Origin: Polyangia bacterium
GTDB taxonomy: Bacteria; Myxococcota_A; Polyangia; Nannocystales; Nannocystaceae
DNA: 64,000 nt
Assembly (NCBI GenBank): GCA_030429545.1
Contig: JAUIFF010000005.1
Coordinates: 390,039-454,038 of the forward strand
Direction: 5' to 3'
Within the stretch, counting starts at the first letter, position 1, and every line of letters starts with the position of its first letter. The notes beneath the pieces were generated by a model, which worked only from the letters and a program-made list of their open reading frames with translations, was not told the origin of the DNA and made no database searches. A program made the position numbers and the translations under genes. Positions 8,529 through 17,438 of the stretch are shown here, piece by piece.

Positions 8529-10127
8529 ATGGCAATTTTACATGTGCGTACAATTTCTTGGCTATGCGCAGGCCTGCTCGGGCTGTCGCTGGTCGCCTGT
8601 GACTCCAAAAAAACCGACACCCAGCCGCCGGACATGGTCGGTCCGGCGAAGGCCGATGACCCAGCCCCACCCGCGGCTGTGACCTGGCCCGACGAGCCGT
8701 TTCGTGCCACCCGCCCGACACCCGGCCCGGTCCCCGAAACGCCACAGCCAAAACTCGAGCAATTCACCCTCGATAACGGCCTAGAGGTGTACCTCGTCCA
8801 TCAAGACATCTTGCCGACCGTCACCATCAACATTGCCTTTGAGACTGGCTCGGCCAACGACCCGGGCAACAAGCAGGGGCGTAGCAGCCTGTGTATCGAC
8901 CTGTTGAGCGAGGGCACCAAGAATCTCGACAAGGTTGCGTTTGAGACCAAACAGGCTGATCACGCGGTTAATATTTATAGCTTCAGCGGCACCGAGTCAT
9001 CGTCGATCGGTGTATCTGCACTCAAGGCCCAGCTCGACCCGGCCCTCGACCTGCTGGCCGAGATGCTGCGCGAGCCGGGTTTGCGGGCCGAGGACCTCGA
9101 CCGCCTGCGTGAGCGCAACAAGGCCACAGTCTTGCAACAAAAGGGTTCGCCGGGCTCGATTGCCCGCCGGGTTTTGGGGTCGGTCGTGTGGGGTAAAAAA
9201 CATCCCTACGGGGGCGTGACCACCGAAAAAACGCTGTCGGCAATCACCCTGGCCGACTGCAAAAAAGTCGTGAGCAAGTTGCGGCCACGGGGAGCTCGGA
9301 TGTTTGTCACCGGCCAGGTGACGGCCGCTGAAATCAAGCAAGCTTTCACTTCTAAGTTTGGGTTTTGGAAGGGCGCCGCCCCCAAAAGCAAGAAGATTGC
9401 CAAGGCCAAGCCAGGGGCCGGAACCATCTATTTGGTCCATTCGCCCGGGGCTGCGCAGTCGGTGATCTCGGTGGCCACGCCCGGTCCCAAGCGCGATGCG
9501 GCCGATTATGTGCCGACCGAAATGATGGCCAAAATCCTCGGGGGGTCGTTTTCTTCGCGGATCAATATGAACCTGCGCGAGGACAAGGGCTACGCCTACG
9601 GCGGTCGCGGGTCGTTTCGTTACTACCGCGGCGGCAGCCACTTCTCAGCCGGGTCGTCGGTACGCACCGATGCAACCGGCCCGGCCCTGCGGGAGATCGC
9701 CAAGGAGATCGCCGGGATGCGAGACGCTCCGGTGACACCCGAAGAACTCAAACGCGAGCGCGAGGGGGCACTGCTGGCCCTCCCTGCGAGGTTTTCGACG
9801 GCTCGCCGGACATTGGGTTCGTTTTCTAACCTCGTGTTCTACGGGCTCCCGCTCGACTGGTACGCGACCTACCAATCGCAACTCGCCAAACTCGACGCCG
9901 CGGCGATCCAAAAAGCAGCCACCGATCACTTGCCGCAAACCGGCTATGTGGTGCTCGTGGTTGGGGATGCCGAGGTTGTCTACGACGACCTCAAAGCGAT
10001 CGCCGACGAGAAGGTATTTGGCGGTGGTGGGATCAAGGTGCTCGACGCCGACGGCCAGCCGACCAAGCTGCCGGAGTTTGCACCCAAGACCGAGGACCAG
10101 CCCGTTAAGGGCCAGCCGGCCAAGTAG
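8529..10127 (+). CDS. M16 family lipoprotein, non-catalytic subunit
   Basis: The signal peptide ends in a lipobox-like LSLVACDS, and a Pro-rich linker precedes an M16 fold (EQFTLDNGLEVYLVHQ; GSANDPGNKQGRSSLCIDLLSEGTKNLD). Where the active partner has HLFEH this one reads SSLCIDLL, so the zinc site is lost. The C-lobe has the EDKGYAYGGRGSFRYYRGG segment typical of the substrate-binding half. By analogy with mitochondrial processing peptidase and bacterial M16B pairs it should form a heterodimer with the upstream active subunit and anchor it to a membrane. It starts two bases after that gene stops. An exact TGTATCTGCA palindrome lies at 9011-9020 inside the frame. Confidence 0.9.
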   Translation: MAILHVRTISWLCAGLLGLSLVACDSKKTDTQPPDMVGPAKADDPAPPAAVTWPDEPFRATRPTPGPVPETPQPKLEQFTLDNGLEVYLVHQDILPTVTINIAFETGSANDPGNKQGRSSLCIDLLSEGTKNLDKVAFETKQADHAVNIYSFSGTESSSIGVSALKAQLDPALDLLAEMLREPGLRAEDLDRLRERNKATVLQQKGSPGSIARRVLGSVVWGKKHPYGGVTTEKTLSAITLADCKKVVSKLRPRGARMFVTGQVTAAEIKQAFTSKFGFWKGAAPKSKKIAKAKPGAGTIYLVHSPGAAQSVISVATPGPKRDAADYVPTEMMAKILGGSFSSRINMNLREDKGYAYGGRGSFRYYRGGSHFSAGSSVRTDATGPALREIAKEIAGMRDAPVTPEELKREREGALLALPARFSTARRTLGSFSNLVFYGLPLDWYATYQSQLAKLDAAAIQKAATDHLPQTGYVVLVVGDAEVVYDDLKAIADEKVFGGGGIKVLDADGQPTKLPEFAPKTEDQPVKGQPAK

Positions 10128-10151
10128 CAGCTACTTCGTTTGTCGATATAC

Positions 10152-10345
10152 AAAACGGGTGCCTGTGGGCACCCGTTTTACGTGGTTGGGTTTGCGACAC
10201 CAATAACGTATGCTGATACAATAAAGTGGGTGCCTGTGGCACCCGTTTTACGTGGTTGGGTTTGCGACACCAATAACGTATGAGTATGCTGATACAACAA
10301 AGCGGGCACCCGCAGGCACCCGCTTTTGGTGTGGCGAAGCTCGCC
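10152..10345. terminator. Duplicated bidirectional terminator between convergent genes
   Basis: Three hairpins lie in a row between the M16 pair (+) and the lipoprotein gene (-). The first is AAAACGGGTGCC / GGCACCCGTTTTA (10152-10179), the second GTGGGTGCC / GGCACCCGTTTTA (about 10226-10250), the third AGCGGG / CCCGCTTTT (about 10301-10326). Stems are flanked by A-runs on one side and T-runs on the other, so each could stop transcription from both strands. Hairpins 1 and 2 with about 45 bases of flank (ending CAATAACGTATG) are a direct tandem duplication with an offset of about 70 bases, and both flanks carry TGCTGATACAA. Confidence 0.8.
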
Positions 10346-10347
10346 GA

Positions 10348-11313
10348 TTACTCGGGAAGCCAGGTCGCAGCGTTGCCGGTAAAGCGGACGTACATCCACC
10401 AGCCGGAGGTGCCGTTGAGGTCGTCTTTTTCGTCTTCCTTGCACAGCAAGTCCGCGATTGGCCGGCCACCGACAACAGGGATGTCCTCGGGGAGCACGGT
10501 GTTCTCAGCATCTTCCTCGGTCAGGAAGCCGCGCAGCACTCCGTTGGTCATGTCGGTCGCCGGGTCGCCCTCGTAGGTCGCCGAGATTTCGAGCATCTGT
10601 AGCGGCAGCGAGAAGTCGCCGAGCGAAAGGGTGTAGGTGTCGAGGACCCCGGTTGTGAAGCAAGGGCCGGGAACCTGGGGAATGTCGCCGTGGCTGAGGT
10701 GGGCCGGATCGGGGGTCAGGCAGCCGTCGGCGTTGGCGTAGGTCGTCGGCGTCGACGTTCCATCGGCGCCGAAGTTGCAAAACGGATCCTCGAGCGGAAC
10801 TTTGCATTCACCCGTAGCGAAGTCGGTGTCGCCACCAGAGCCAGCCTGATCGAGCGGGTTGAACAGCAACATCAGGTTGAGGTCGAGGTTCCCGTCGTTG
10901 TCGGTGTCCATGGTGACGCCGTCGTTGAGCTGGGTATTGACCATATCGGTGATATCGGCCGCGCACAGGATCGGATCGTAGAAGTGCGGATCGGCGATCG
11001 CGATGCTGTTGACGCGGTACGGGTCTTCGTAAAAGACGCCTCCGGTATCCGTGGTTGGCTCTTCGGTGGTCGGGTCCTCGGTGGTCGGATCCTCGGTGGT
11101 CGGACCTTCGGTCGTTGGCTCCTCGGTGGTCGGATCCTCGGTGGTCGGGTCCTCGGTGGTTTCCGCAACCGTCGTCTCGGTGGTCGGAGCTTCGGTGGTC
11201 GTTGCCGAGCCGGTGTCGGACTCAGTACCGGTGGCATCGTCGCCCCCGCCACAGGCACTGACTGCCAGCGCGAGAACGGTAAACACAGGAAGAAAGCGCC
11301 TAGGGGAATGCAT
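10348..11313 (-). CDS. Thr-rich stalk lipoprotein of unknown function
   Basis: The ATG at 11313 gives a compact signal peptide ending in LAVSACGGG (lipobox). An upstream in-frame ATG (11382) would add 23 non-signal-like residues. A stalk of about 70 residues made of TTEDPTTEEP-type repeats is followed by a globular region of about 220 residues rich in Asp and Gly. That region has the Asp-rich loop MDTDNDGNLDLNLMLLFNP, four or more conserved-looking cysteines (LCAAD, GECKVP, PFCNFG, DGCLTP, GPCFT) and ends in SGWWMYVRFTGNAATWLPE. I do not recognise the fold. It is likely an outer-membrane surface protein. It shares a 409-base upstream region with the divergent zinc-ribbon gene. Confidence 0.75.
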   Translation of the reverse strand: MHSPRRFLPVFTVLALAVSACGGGDDATGTESDTGSATTTEAPTTETTVAETTEDPTTEDPTTEEPTTEGPTTEDPTTEDPTTEEPTTDTGGVFYEDPYRVNSIAIADPHFYDPILCAADITDMVNTQLNDGVTMDTDNDGNLDLNLMLLFNPLDQAGSGGDTDFATGECKVPLEDPFCNFGADGTSTPTTYANADGCLTPDPAHLSHGDIPQVPGPCFTTGVLDTYTLSLGDFSLPLQMLEISATYEGDPATDMTNGVLRGFLTEEDAENTVLPEDIPVVGGRPIADLLCKEDEKDDLNGTSGWWMYVRFTGNAATWLPE

Positions 11314-11722
11314 GGGCGGAATATAACAGTTGTTGTGTGAAAATCGCCGATTTGTAGTGATTAGGCTGGTGAATTCCCACAAGTCGGTGGACGAAATCTC
11401 ACGTTGCGAGACCGAGCTCGGTGTATCTACATAGTCGCTGCTGGCGGGGAAATCTCCCTGAGCTCAAGCGTTTAGGCCGGTGGCTATGCATATGTGGGGG
11501 CGACGGTGGTCGAGTTGCGCTCGATCTCCCGGCTGCGACCTCGAGAGGCCGCCTACGCAACTCGGGATGGGTTTTTCGAGGATCTTAACGGGTCCTACGC
11601 CACGGCGATTGCGAGCGCGCGGCTGTCTGGTGCTGACACCTCGTTAGGCCGGGATGAATCCCCGAGCTTGGGGTGAGAAGTCCGGGCTAGACGTCGCGTA
11701 ATCGGGGCCCGATACTCCCCGG
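11314..11722. other. Intergenic region between divergent genes
   Basis: This is 409 bases with no convincing gene. It holds an exact TGTATCTACA palindrome (11422-11431) and a one-mismatch relative TGCATATGTG near 11486. Short open frames here (for example from 11494) have no signal peptide, motif or ribosome binding site. Promoters for the divergent genes must lie here, but I cannot point to them. Confidence 0.5.
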
Positions 11723-13834
11723 GTGGCAGACACAGCCAACAACAACACACAGGGACCGCCGGCCGAGGCAGGGCAGCCCCGCAAGGACCGGGGCGGGGGC
11801 AAGCGCAAGCGACGTCGCCGTGGCCGGAAGGACGAACGCAAGCCTACCGACACCAGCGACAAAGCGACCGGTGACGGCCAAACGTCAGCCGGAGAAAAAC
11901 CGGCGCGACGCGGCGAAAGACCCCAGCGAAAGGGCGAGCGCTCCGATCGCGGTGGCGGTGGTCGTGGGCGAGGTCGCGGCGGCGGTGGTCGAGGAGGTCG
12001 CGGGCGGCCACGGGATAGCTCGTCGCCGCTGACCCAGGGCCTGTTTAGTTCGATGGCCGACAAGGAGATGCCCTGTCGGATCAAGGGCTGTAACGGTTCG
12101 TGGGTGTGGTACGGCTCCCAGCAGATCCGCTCGTTGGGCAAACAGGCGCCCGAACGGATGTGTGAAAAGCACCTCGAGCAGTTCAACACCCTGGCCGATC
12201 GCGAGATCAAGTGTCGAACGCCGGGATGTGCACATACATGGATTTGGAAGCGTGGGGCCCAGTTTAGCCAGCTGCTGCGCGGGGGCAAAATGCGGCCTCC
12301 CTCCGGGCTTTGTGCTTCCTGTGCCACCGAGGAGCGCGAGCTCAGCGACCGCGATGTTGAGTGCAAAGTCGAGGGCTGTGTCCGCCAGTGGACGTGGACC
12401 CGTGACGCCCAGATGCGCCACCGCCTGTGGGTGCGCCGGCAAAAACTCAAGGCCGCCGAAGAGCAGGCCAAGCAGGAAAAGCAGGCCAAACAAGCGGCAA
12501 AAAAGGCCGCGGCCGAGCAGGCCAAGTCCGGCGAGCAAACCTCCGAAGGTGAGACAAACGCGGCCGAGTCGGCTCTGTCCGTCGACGGACAGACTCAGGT
12601 TACTGCCGATGTAAAAGCCGAAGCCGACAAGGCCGAGGCGAAAGCCGACACGGGCGAGGCAAAAGCTGCAACAGCCGACGAGTCCGAAACCCAGGCTGAA
12701 ACGGGTGACAAGGTCGAGGCGAAAGCCGACAGGGCCGAGGCAAATGCCGGCGAGTCCGAAACCCAGGCTGAAACGGGTGACAAGGCCGAGGCGAGAGCCG
12801 ACAAGGCCCAAGCCAAAGCTCAGACGGGTGATAAGGCCGGGGCAAAAGCCGAAGACACATCTGAGGCGAAAGCTGCCGGTGCCAAAGCCGACAAGGCCGA
12901 CGAAGCGGGTGACAAGTCCGAGGCGAAGCCATCGGCTGAAAAACCCAAGAAAAAGCGCAAGCGCAAGTCTCGGCGAAAAACCAAGCGCACCATTCCCGAC
13001 GAGGGGCCGCCGGACCGGATGTGCAATACCTGCGCAGCCAAGTTGGCCGCCATCACCCCGCGCCAGGTCGGTTGCAAAGTCCATGGATGTACAAATTCCT
13101 GGACCTGGGACCGGGCCAGCCAACTGCGGGCGTGGGTGCATCTCGGGACAGATGAGGTCGGTGTCGAACCGACCGCGCCACGGCGAATGTGCGACACCTG
13201 TCGCGACTTTTGTCGCAAGCACCCCGATCGCAAACTCGATTGTGGCCGCCCAGACTGTGAAAAACAGTGGATGTACAAGACGGGCGCGCAGCTGCAGGAC
13301 TACCTCGCCGGCCGTTCGCTAGAACCCAACCGTTTGTGCGACGAGTGCATCCGCGGTGGGTTTACGCCGGCACCCCAATCCGACTCGCCGACCGCGGTCC
13401 CGGTGTTGGAGTGCATGCCGTGTTCGACCCGCGGTTGCGGGGGAACCTGGCTGTTTGTCCCCGGACAAAAACTCCAGCCCTGGAACGGTGCTGGCGATCC
13501 TCCTGACGACCGCCTGTGCGACGATTGTCGGATCGAGCGGGGGCTCAATGCCCGGACCGCGGCGATCAAGTCGCGGTTGTCGCCCGAACCCGATGGCGCG
13601 GGCGAGGTAGAGCCGACCGAAGCCGATGATACGGCCAAGGTACGGGTGCTCGGAGAGCGCGAGACTCCGCTCAAAGTCGAGGACGAAGCACAGGCGGACG
13701 CCGCGTCCGAGCCGGCGACGGACTCGGCGAGTGGCTCCGCGAACGAAGCTGTCCCCGCGGCGACCGAGACGACCGAGACCGAGTCATCGGCCGAGGTTGC
13801 CGAACAAGACCAGGCGCCGCGCTCGAGCGACTAG
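11723..13834 (+). CDS. Six-fold zinc-ribbon repeat protein with Ala/Lys/Glu linker
   Basis: The start is a GTG. Residues 1-105 are very basic and Gly/Arg-rich (GGGKRKRRRRGRKD; repeated RG/GGR), as in RNA-binding proteins. From Cys118 to about residue 602 there are six copies of one unit, C-x3-[GD]-C-x3-W-x-[WFY]...Q...R-[LM]-C-x2-[CH], that looks like a treble-clef or zinc-ribbon finger (starts CRIKGC, CRTPGC, CKVEGC, CKVHGC, CGRPDC, CSTRGC). The second knuckle of unit 3 (PDRMCNTC) is separated from its first by about 200 residues of AKAEADKAEAK-type low complexity that should be helical and highly charged. The C-terminus is acidic and disordered. I recognise no named family; an RNA- or ribosome-linked role is a guess from the basic RG-rich head. 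A terminator follows. Confidence 0.8.
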   Translation: MADTANNNTQGPPAEAGQPRKDRGGGKRKRRRRGRKDERKPTDTSDKATGDGQTSAGEKPARRGERPQRKGERSDRGGGGRGRGRGGGGRGGRGRPRDSSSPLTQGLFSSMADKEMPCRIKGCNGSWVWYGSQQIRSLGKQAPERMCEKHLEQFNTLADREIKCRTPGCAHTWIWKRGAQFSQLLRGGKMRPPSGLCASCATEERELSDRDVECKVEGCVRQWTWTRDAQMRHRLWVRRQKLKAAEEQAKQEKQAKQAAKKAAAEQAKSGEQTSEGETNAAESALSVDGQTQVTADVKAEADKAEAKADTGEAKAATADESETQAETGDKVEAKADRAEANAGESETQAETGDKAEARADKAQAKAQTGDKAGAKAEDTSEAKAAGAKADKADEAGDKSEAKPSAEKPKKKRKRKSRRKTKRTIPDEGPPDRMCNTCAAKLAAITPRQVGCKVHGCTNSWTWDRASQLRAWVHLGTDEVGVEPTAPRRMCDTCRDFCRKHPDRKLDCGRPDCEKQWMYKTGAQLQDYLAGRSLEPNRLCDECIRGGFTPAPQSDSPTAVPVLECMPCSTRGCGGTWLFVPGQKLQPWNGAGDPPDDRLCDDCRIERGLNARTAAIKSRLSPEPDGAGEVEPTEADDTAKVRVLGERETPLKVEDEAQADAASEPATDSASGSANEAVPAATETTETESSAEVAEQDQAPRSSD

Positions 13835-13860
13835 CCGAGCACGAAACACCAAAAAAAGAT

Positions 13861-13893
13861 GCAAGGCTGTCTGCCACGGCAGCCTTGCTTTTT
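13861..13893 (+). terminator. Rho-independent terminator of the zinc-ribbon gene
   Basis: A perfect 9-base stem GCAAGGCTG / CAGCCTTGC with a 10-base loop is followed by TTTTT. It sits 27 bases after the stop at 13834 and is preceded by an A-run. Confidence 0.9.
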
Positions 13894-13982
13894 ATGGTTC
13901 TTCAGTTGTCAGCGGCGCCCGGTCAGGGTGGTCATGACCGGGGTGTGCCGCGGGGGATCGACGTTGTACAAGCAAGATTAAT

Positions 13983-14351
13983 TTACTCACCCGAGCCAAA
14001 CCGCGTCATTGGCGGACGGATGGTCGGGCGGACAGCGATGGTCGGGCGCGGGGCCACGGCCGGGCGCGGGGCAACCTGGGTCACACTCTGGCTCACCGGA
14101 GCCGGAGCAGGGGTCGTTTGAGCGAGGCGGTCACGCTGGGCTGCACGGGCGGCAGCGAGCGAGTTGGGACCGAACTTGGGACGGGGCCACTCGATCTCGT
14201 GCTTCACAATCCGCCGTTTGAGCGCGTGCCGCGTGATCCCCAGCAGCTTGGCAGCTTCGACAATCGAGCCGGCAGCGGTCAGGGCCTCGGAGCACAGGAG
14301 GCGTTCGGTGGAGGCAAGGTCGAAGGTGTTGATTGTCAGGCGCATCTTCAT
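13983..14351 (-). CDS. Small Fis-type helix-turn-helix protein
   Basis: This is a 122-residue protein whose first 55 residues form a Fis-like (HTH_8) domain: LLCSEALTAAGSIVEAAKLL, then GITRHALKRRIVKHEIEW. The same helix-turn-helix closes sigma-54 activators, but here no AAA+ or receiver domain precedes it. The remainder is Ala/Pro/Arg-rich and probably disordered (repeats of APRPTIA type). It may act as a DNA-bending or local regulator. A second Met (start 14345) is possible. No operon partner is seen; the divergent neighbour is the KAS III-like gene 180 bases away, with a TGCATATGCA palindrome (14437-14446) between them. Confidence 0.75.
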   Translation of the reverse strand: MKMRLTINTFDLASTERLLCSEALTAAGSIVEAAKLLGITRHALKRRIVKHEIEWPRPKFGPNSLAAARAAQRDRLAQTTPAPAPVSQSVTQVAPRPAVAPRPTIAVRPTIRPPMTRFGSGE

Positions 14352-14531
14352 GCCAAAGAGCGTATGGCCGAGGCGTTATCTCGAGCAGATCAAGTGGACT
14401 CGCGCCTCATTTTTTTAAAACCGCTACGTGACCGAGTGCATATGCAGACAGGATGTAACCGCGAAAACCCCGCACCAAAAACACGGGTCAGCGGTTGACG
14501 AAGTCCCAGGGACCCGTGGTTTGCTGTCAGC

Positions 14532-15497
14532 GTGCGGATTCAGATCGTAGCCACCGGTTTTTATGCGCCCCCAAAGGTCGAAACCGCGGAGGAGCTCGGG
14601 CCAAAAATCGGTCGCGAGCCCGAGTGGATCAAAACCCGCGCAGGGGTAGCGAAGCGACACATCGCCGAAGAGCCTGTCGAACGGATGGCCGCCCAGGCGG
14701 TGTTGCGGGCGATGGCTGGCAACGGGCCGCCAGACCTGTTGCTCAGCGCAGCCCTCACGCCGAGGCAGGCCGTGCCCGACACCTCCGTCTTTATCGCCAG
14801 AGAACTCGGGTGGAACGGGGTGCCGGCCTACAGTATCCACGCGACCTGTCTTTCGTTTGTGGTGGCCCTGCGCCACGCGGCGGCCATGATCACAACCGGC
14901 GCCCACCGGCGCGTGGCGATTGTCTCGGCCGAAGTTGCCAGCCTCGGTCGGGATTATGAGCAACCCGAAAGTTGTGCCCTGCTCGGCGACGGGGCGGGTG
15001 CAGCAATCGTTGAATCTACACCTACTTCCAAAAAAAGCCGGCTGCTGGCCTGGGTGATGCGCACCTATCCCGAGGGGGCCGAGCTCACCCAAATCCCCGG
15101 GGCCGGCCAGCATCGACACCCGGCCAGACCAGGTGCCAACCCCAAGGACCTGATGTTCACGATGAACGGTCCGGCCGTCTACAAGCTCGCCCGCACCCAT
15201 CTCGGCAGCCTGCTCGACGAGGCCTACACCCGCGCCGGATTGCGAGGGCCACAGGACATTGACCTGGTGATTCCCCACCAGGCATCAGCCTTGGGCCTGG
15301 CATCGCTGCGACGCCTCGGGTTGCCGGAGGAGCGCGTGGTCAACATTCTGGCCGACTACGGAAACTGCATCGCCGCAAGCATGCCGATGGCCCTGGCCCA
15401 TGCCCACCAGGCCGGGCGAATCAGCCGGGGCGACCGAGTTTTATTGCTCGGGACCGGTGCCGGGTTGTCGATGGCAGCCGCGATTTTGATTTGGTGA
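14532..15497 (+). CDS. Beta-ketoacyl-ACP synthase III-like protein
   Basis: The start is a GTG. The protein (321 aa) follows the FabH/KAS III thiolase fold: EWIKTRAGVAKRHIAEE near residue 45, active-site Cys106 in HATCLSFV, His249 in VIPHQAS and Asn278 in DYGNCIAAS complete the Cys-His-Asn triad. GDGAGAAIV and GTGAGLSMAAAIL are typical structural glycine loops. It should condense an acyl-CoA with a malonyl carrier, or act on a related substrate. No other fatty-acid or polyketide genes are adjacent, so this is probably a specialised paralog rather than the housekeeping fabH. Its 3' side opens into a repeat-filled spacer. Confidence 0.88.
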   Translation: MRIQIVATGFYAPPKVETAEELGPKIGREPEWIKTRAGVAKRHIAEEPVERMAAQAVLRAMAGNGPPDLLLSAALTPRQAVPDTSVFIARELGWNGVPAYSIHATCLSFVVALRHAAAMITTGAHRRVAIVSAEVASLGRDYEQPESCALLGDGAGAAIVESTPTSKKSRLLAWVMRTYPEGAELTQIPGAGQHRHPARPGANPKDLMFTMNGPAVYKLARTHLGSLLDEAYTRAGLRGPQDIDLVIPHQASALGLASLRRLGLPEERVVNILADYGNCIAASMPMALAHAHQAGRISRGDRVLLLGTGAGLSMAAAILIW

Positions 15498-15539
15498 GAT
15501 GGTCATGAACACCCAGCAGTCTTGGTCTTTGACATTGGA

Positions 15540-16130
15540 TGGAGCTTCGCTAGTTGGGTGGGTTACCGGAGGAGAGGTCGCGGCAGATGAGCTTCGATGG
15601 AAGATCGCGGGTCCTGCCGCGGGACCCCACTTCGAGCCTCCGGGAGCACAGGATGGTGACTTGTTGAATAGGCAAGTAGTGGTTCGGATGTGGTAGTGTT
15701 GAAGAGTCTTGAACGTCGGTGCGGCCTCCGGTCGAAGCGCGGGACCCCCCGCGTCACCCGCTCGACGGACTTCGGTGGATGTCAGGATTTTGGCCGTGAA
15801 GGTCCGGTCACCACTTCGAGCCTCCGGGAGCACAGGATGGTGACTTGTTGAATAGGCAAGTAGTGGTGCGGAGGTGGCAGTATTGAAGGTCTAAAACGTC
15901 GGTGCGGCCTCCGGTCGAAGCGTGGGACCCCCCGCGTCACCCGCTCAACGGACTTCGGTGGGCGTCTGGTCTTTGAAGGAGTATCGCTGCTTCGAGAGTT
16001 GGGTGGGCTTAGCGAAGGCGAGGTCAGGGTTTTAGGCGTGAAAGTATCGAGAGTTGGGTGGGTTTAGCGAAGGTCGCGTGAGAGATTCGATGGAAGAGCG
16101 CGGGTCCTGCCGCGGACCACTTCATGGTGT
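15540..16130. repeat. Nested direct repeats filling a 644-base gene-free spacer
   Basis: Two near-identical units of about 153 bases start with CCACTTCGAGCCTCCGGGAG at 15628 and 15811 (offset 183) and run to about 15781 and 15962. Differences are a few substitutions and short indels. Outer elements also recur: a stretch beginning AGTTGGGTGGG at about 15551, 15997 and 16054, and the string GCGGGTCCTGCCGCGG at about 15607 and 16099. The whole block lies between the KAS III-like and sulfotransferase genes. There is no inverted-terminal structure or transposase. Short open frames through it show no coding signature. It may be a non-coding repeat family or a decayed duplication. Confidence 0.75.
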
Positions 16131-16141
16131 AGGCTCGTGGC

Positions 16142-17296
16142 ATGTCGGAAGTTTCTCCCGCGGTTTCGCAGGCGATTGCCCGTGCCCGTTCGCTGCCTGG
16201 GCGGATGGGTCTGGCCTACACGGCCGTGCGTCGGACCTTTGGCAAAGTTGTATCGCCACTGATCACGGCGGTGTTGTTTGCTGGCCTGCGGGGGGTTGTT
16301 GCCTGTGGCATGGCCCTCGACAATCTTATGCCGCGGTACCGTCGGTCGCGGGTGCGGGCCCCGTTGGTGATTGTTGGCTCGCCGCGCACGGGTACGACTT
16401 TTCTCCAACGGTTTTTGCATAAGCATCAGTTTGGTGCTGGGGTTGAGCTGTGGCGGATGCTTTACCCTTCGTTGCTGTTACAAGCGGTTATGCGCCCGTT
16501 GCTGCCGCTGCTCGAGCGCGTGAGTCCGGCGCGACACCACTCGACCGCTGCCCATGCCACCGGGCTGACGTCGGTCGAAACCGACGATGCCGCGGTGTTT
16601 CTCCGCTATTTCGACGGGTTTTTTCTCTACGGGTTTTTGCTGGCCTGGGCCGAACACGACCTTCGCCCGGTGGTTGATTCGGCCGCTCGCGACACTGCGG
16701 CCCGCGACTTTGCCTGGCTGCGCAGGGTCTGGCGACGCAATCTCGTGGCCACCGGTGGCGAGCGGGTGGTCGCCAAAATGTTTTCGCTGAGCACCCGCCT
16801 CCCGGTGTTTTTGCAGGCGTTTCCCGATGCGCGCGTGCTCTACATGGTGCGTGACCCGGTCGACGTGATCCCCTCGGGGTTGAGCTTGGTGACCGGTGTG
16901 CTCGACAAACGCTTTGGCTTTTGGAAACTTCCAAACGGGCAACGTGAGCAGTACATCCGCCGGCTGTACGGGGCTTTTGTCGAGTTGATGCAGCGGTTTT
17001 GTGCCGACTGGTCGTCGGGTGCGATCGACCGCTCACGGGTGTTGGTGGTTCGCTACGACCGGATGATGTCGGATTTTGCCGGGGTAATGGGTGAGATCGT
17101 CGAACATGCCGGGATCGAGCTGACGGCGGCTCAACGCGAGGCCATTGCCGAAACCGCGGTTGCACAGCGCAACTACCAAAGCAAGCACAGTTACGACCTG
17201 GCCAAGTTTGGCCTGACGGCTGCGGAGATCCGGCGCGATTGTCAGGTTGTTTATGCAACGTTTTCGCTGCCAGATAAAACGGCATCCACCGCGTAG
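16142..17296 (+). CDS. Sulfotransferase-family protein
   Basis: This is a PAPS-dependent sulfotransferase fold of 384 residues. The 5'-phosphosulfate loop is VIVGSPRTGTTFLQRFL (about residues 79-95) and the 3'-phosphate loop is VRDPVDVIPSGLSL (about 238-252), both in the usual places. The first 60 residues contain a hydrophobic stretch (PLITAVLFAGLRGVVACGMAL) that may tether it to the membrane. The expected reaction is transfer of sulfate from PAPS to a hydroxyl or amine of a lipid, glycan or small molecule; the acceptor is unknown. The start codon lies just downstream of the repeat block. No PAPS-synthesis genes are in the window. Confidence 0.85.
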   Translation: MSEVSPAVSQAIARARSLPGRMGLAYTAVRRTFGKVVSPLITAVLFAGLRGVVACGMALDNLMPRYRRSRVRAPLVIVGSPRTGTTFLQRFLHKHQFGAGVELWRMLYPSLLLQAVMRPLLPLLERVSPARHHSTAAHATGLTSVETDDAAVFLRYFDGFFLYGFLLAWAEHDLRPVVDSAARDTAARDFAWLRRVWRRNLVATGGERVVAKMFSLSTRLPVFLQAFPDARVLYMVRDPVDVIPSGLSLVTGVLDKRFGFWKLPNGQREQYIRRLYGAFVELMQRFCADWSSGAIDRSRVLVVRYDRMMSDFAGVMGEIVEHAGIELTAAQREAIAETAVAQRNYQSKHSYDLAKFGLTAAEIRRDCQVVYATFSLPDKTASTA

Positions 17297-17438
17297 TCTT
17301 ACGAACGTAGGTTTTCGCGGGGTCGTGCGCCGTTGTTCGTTTAAGTGAGTGATTTGCGCAGCGCTCCGGCCGGCTATGCTTGCATTTGCAAGCTCACATC
17401 TACCGGGTTTTGGGCTGCCTTATAACCGGGTGTGAACG

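Noticed and set aside
13960..13982. TTGTACAA near 13966 as an operator
   Set aside because: A single perfect 8-mer without a paired site or known regulator; too weak to list.
15441..15833. A 130-codon minus-strand frame in the repeat block
   Set aside because: It is built on direct repeats with no coding signature and no start site.
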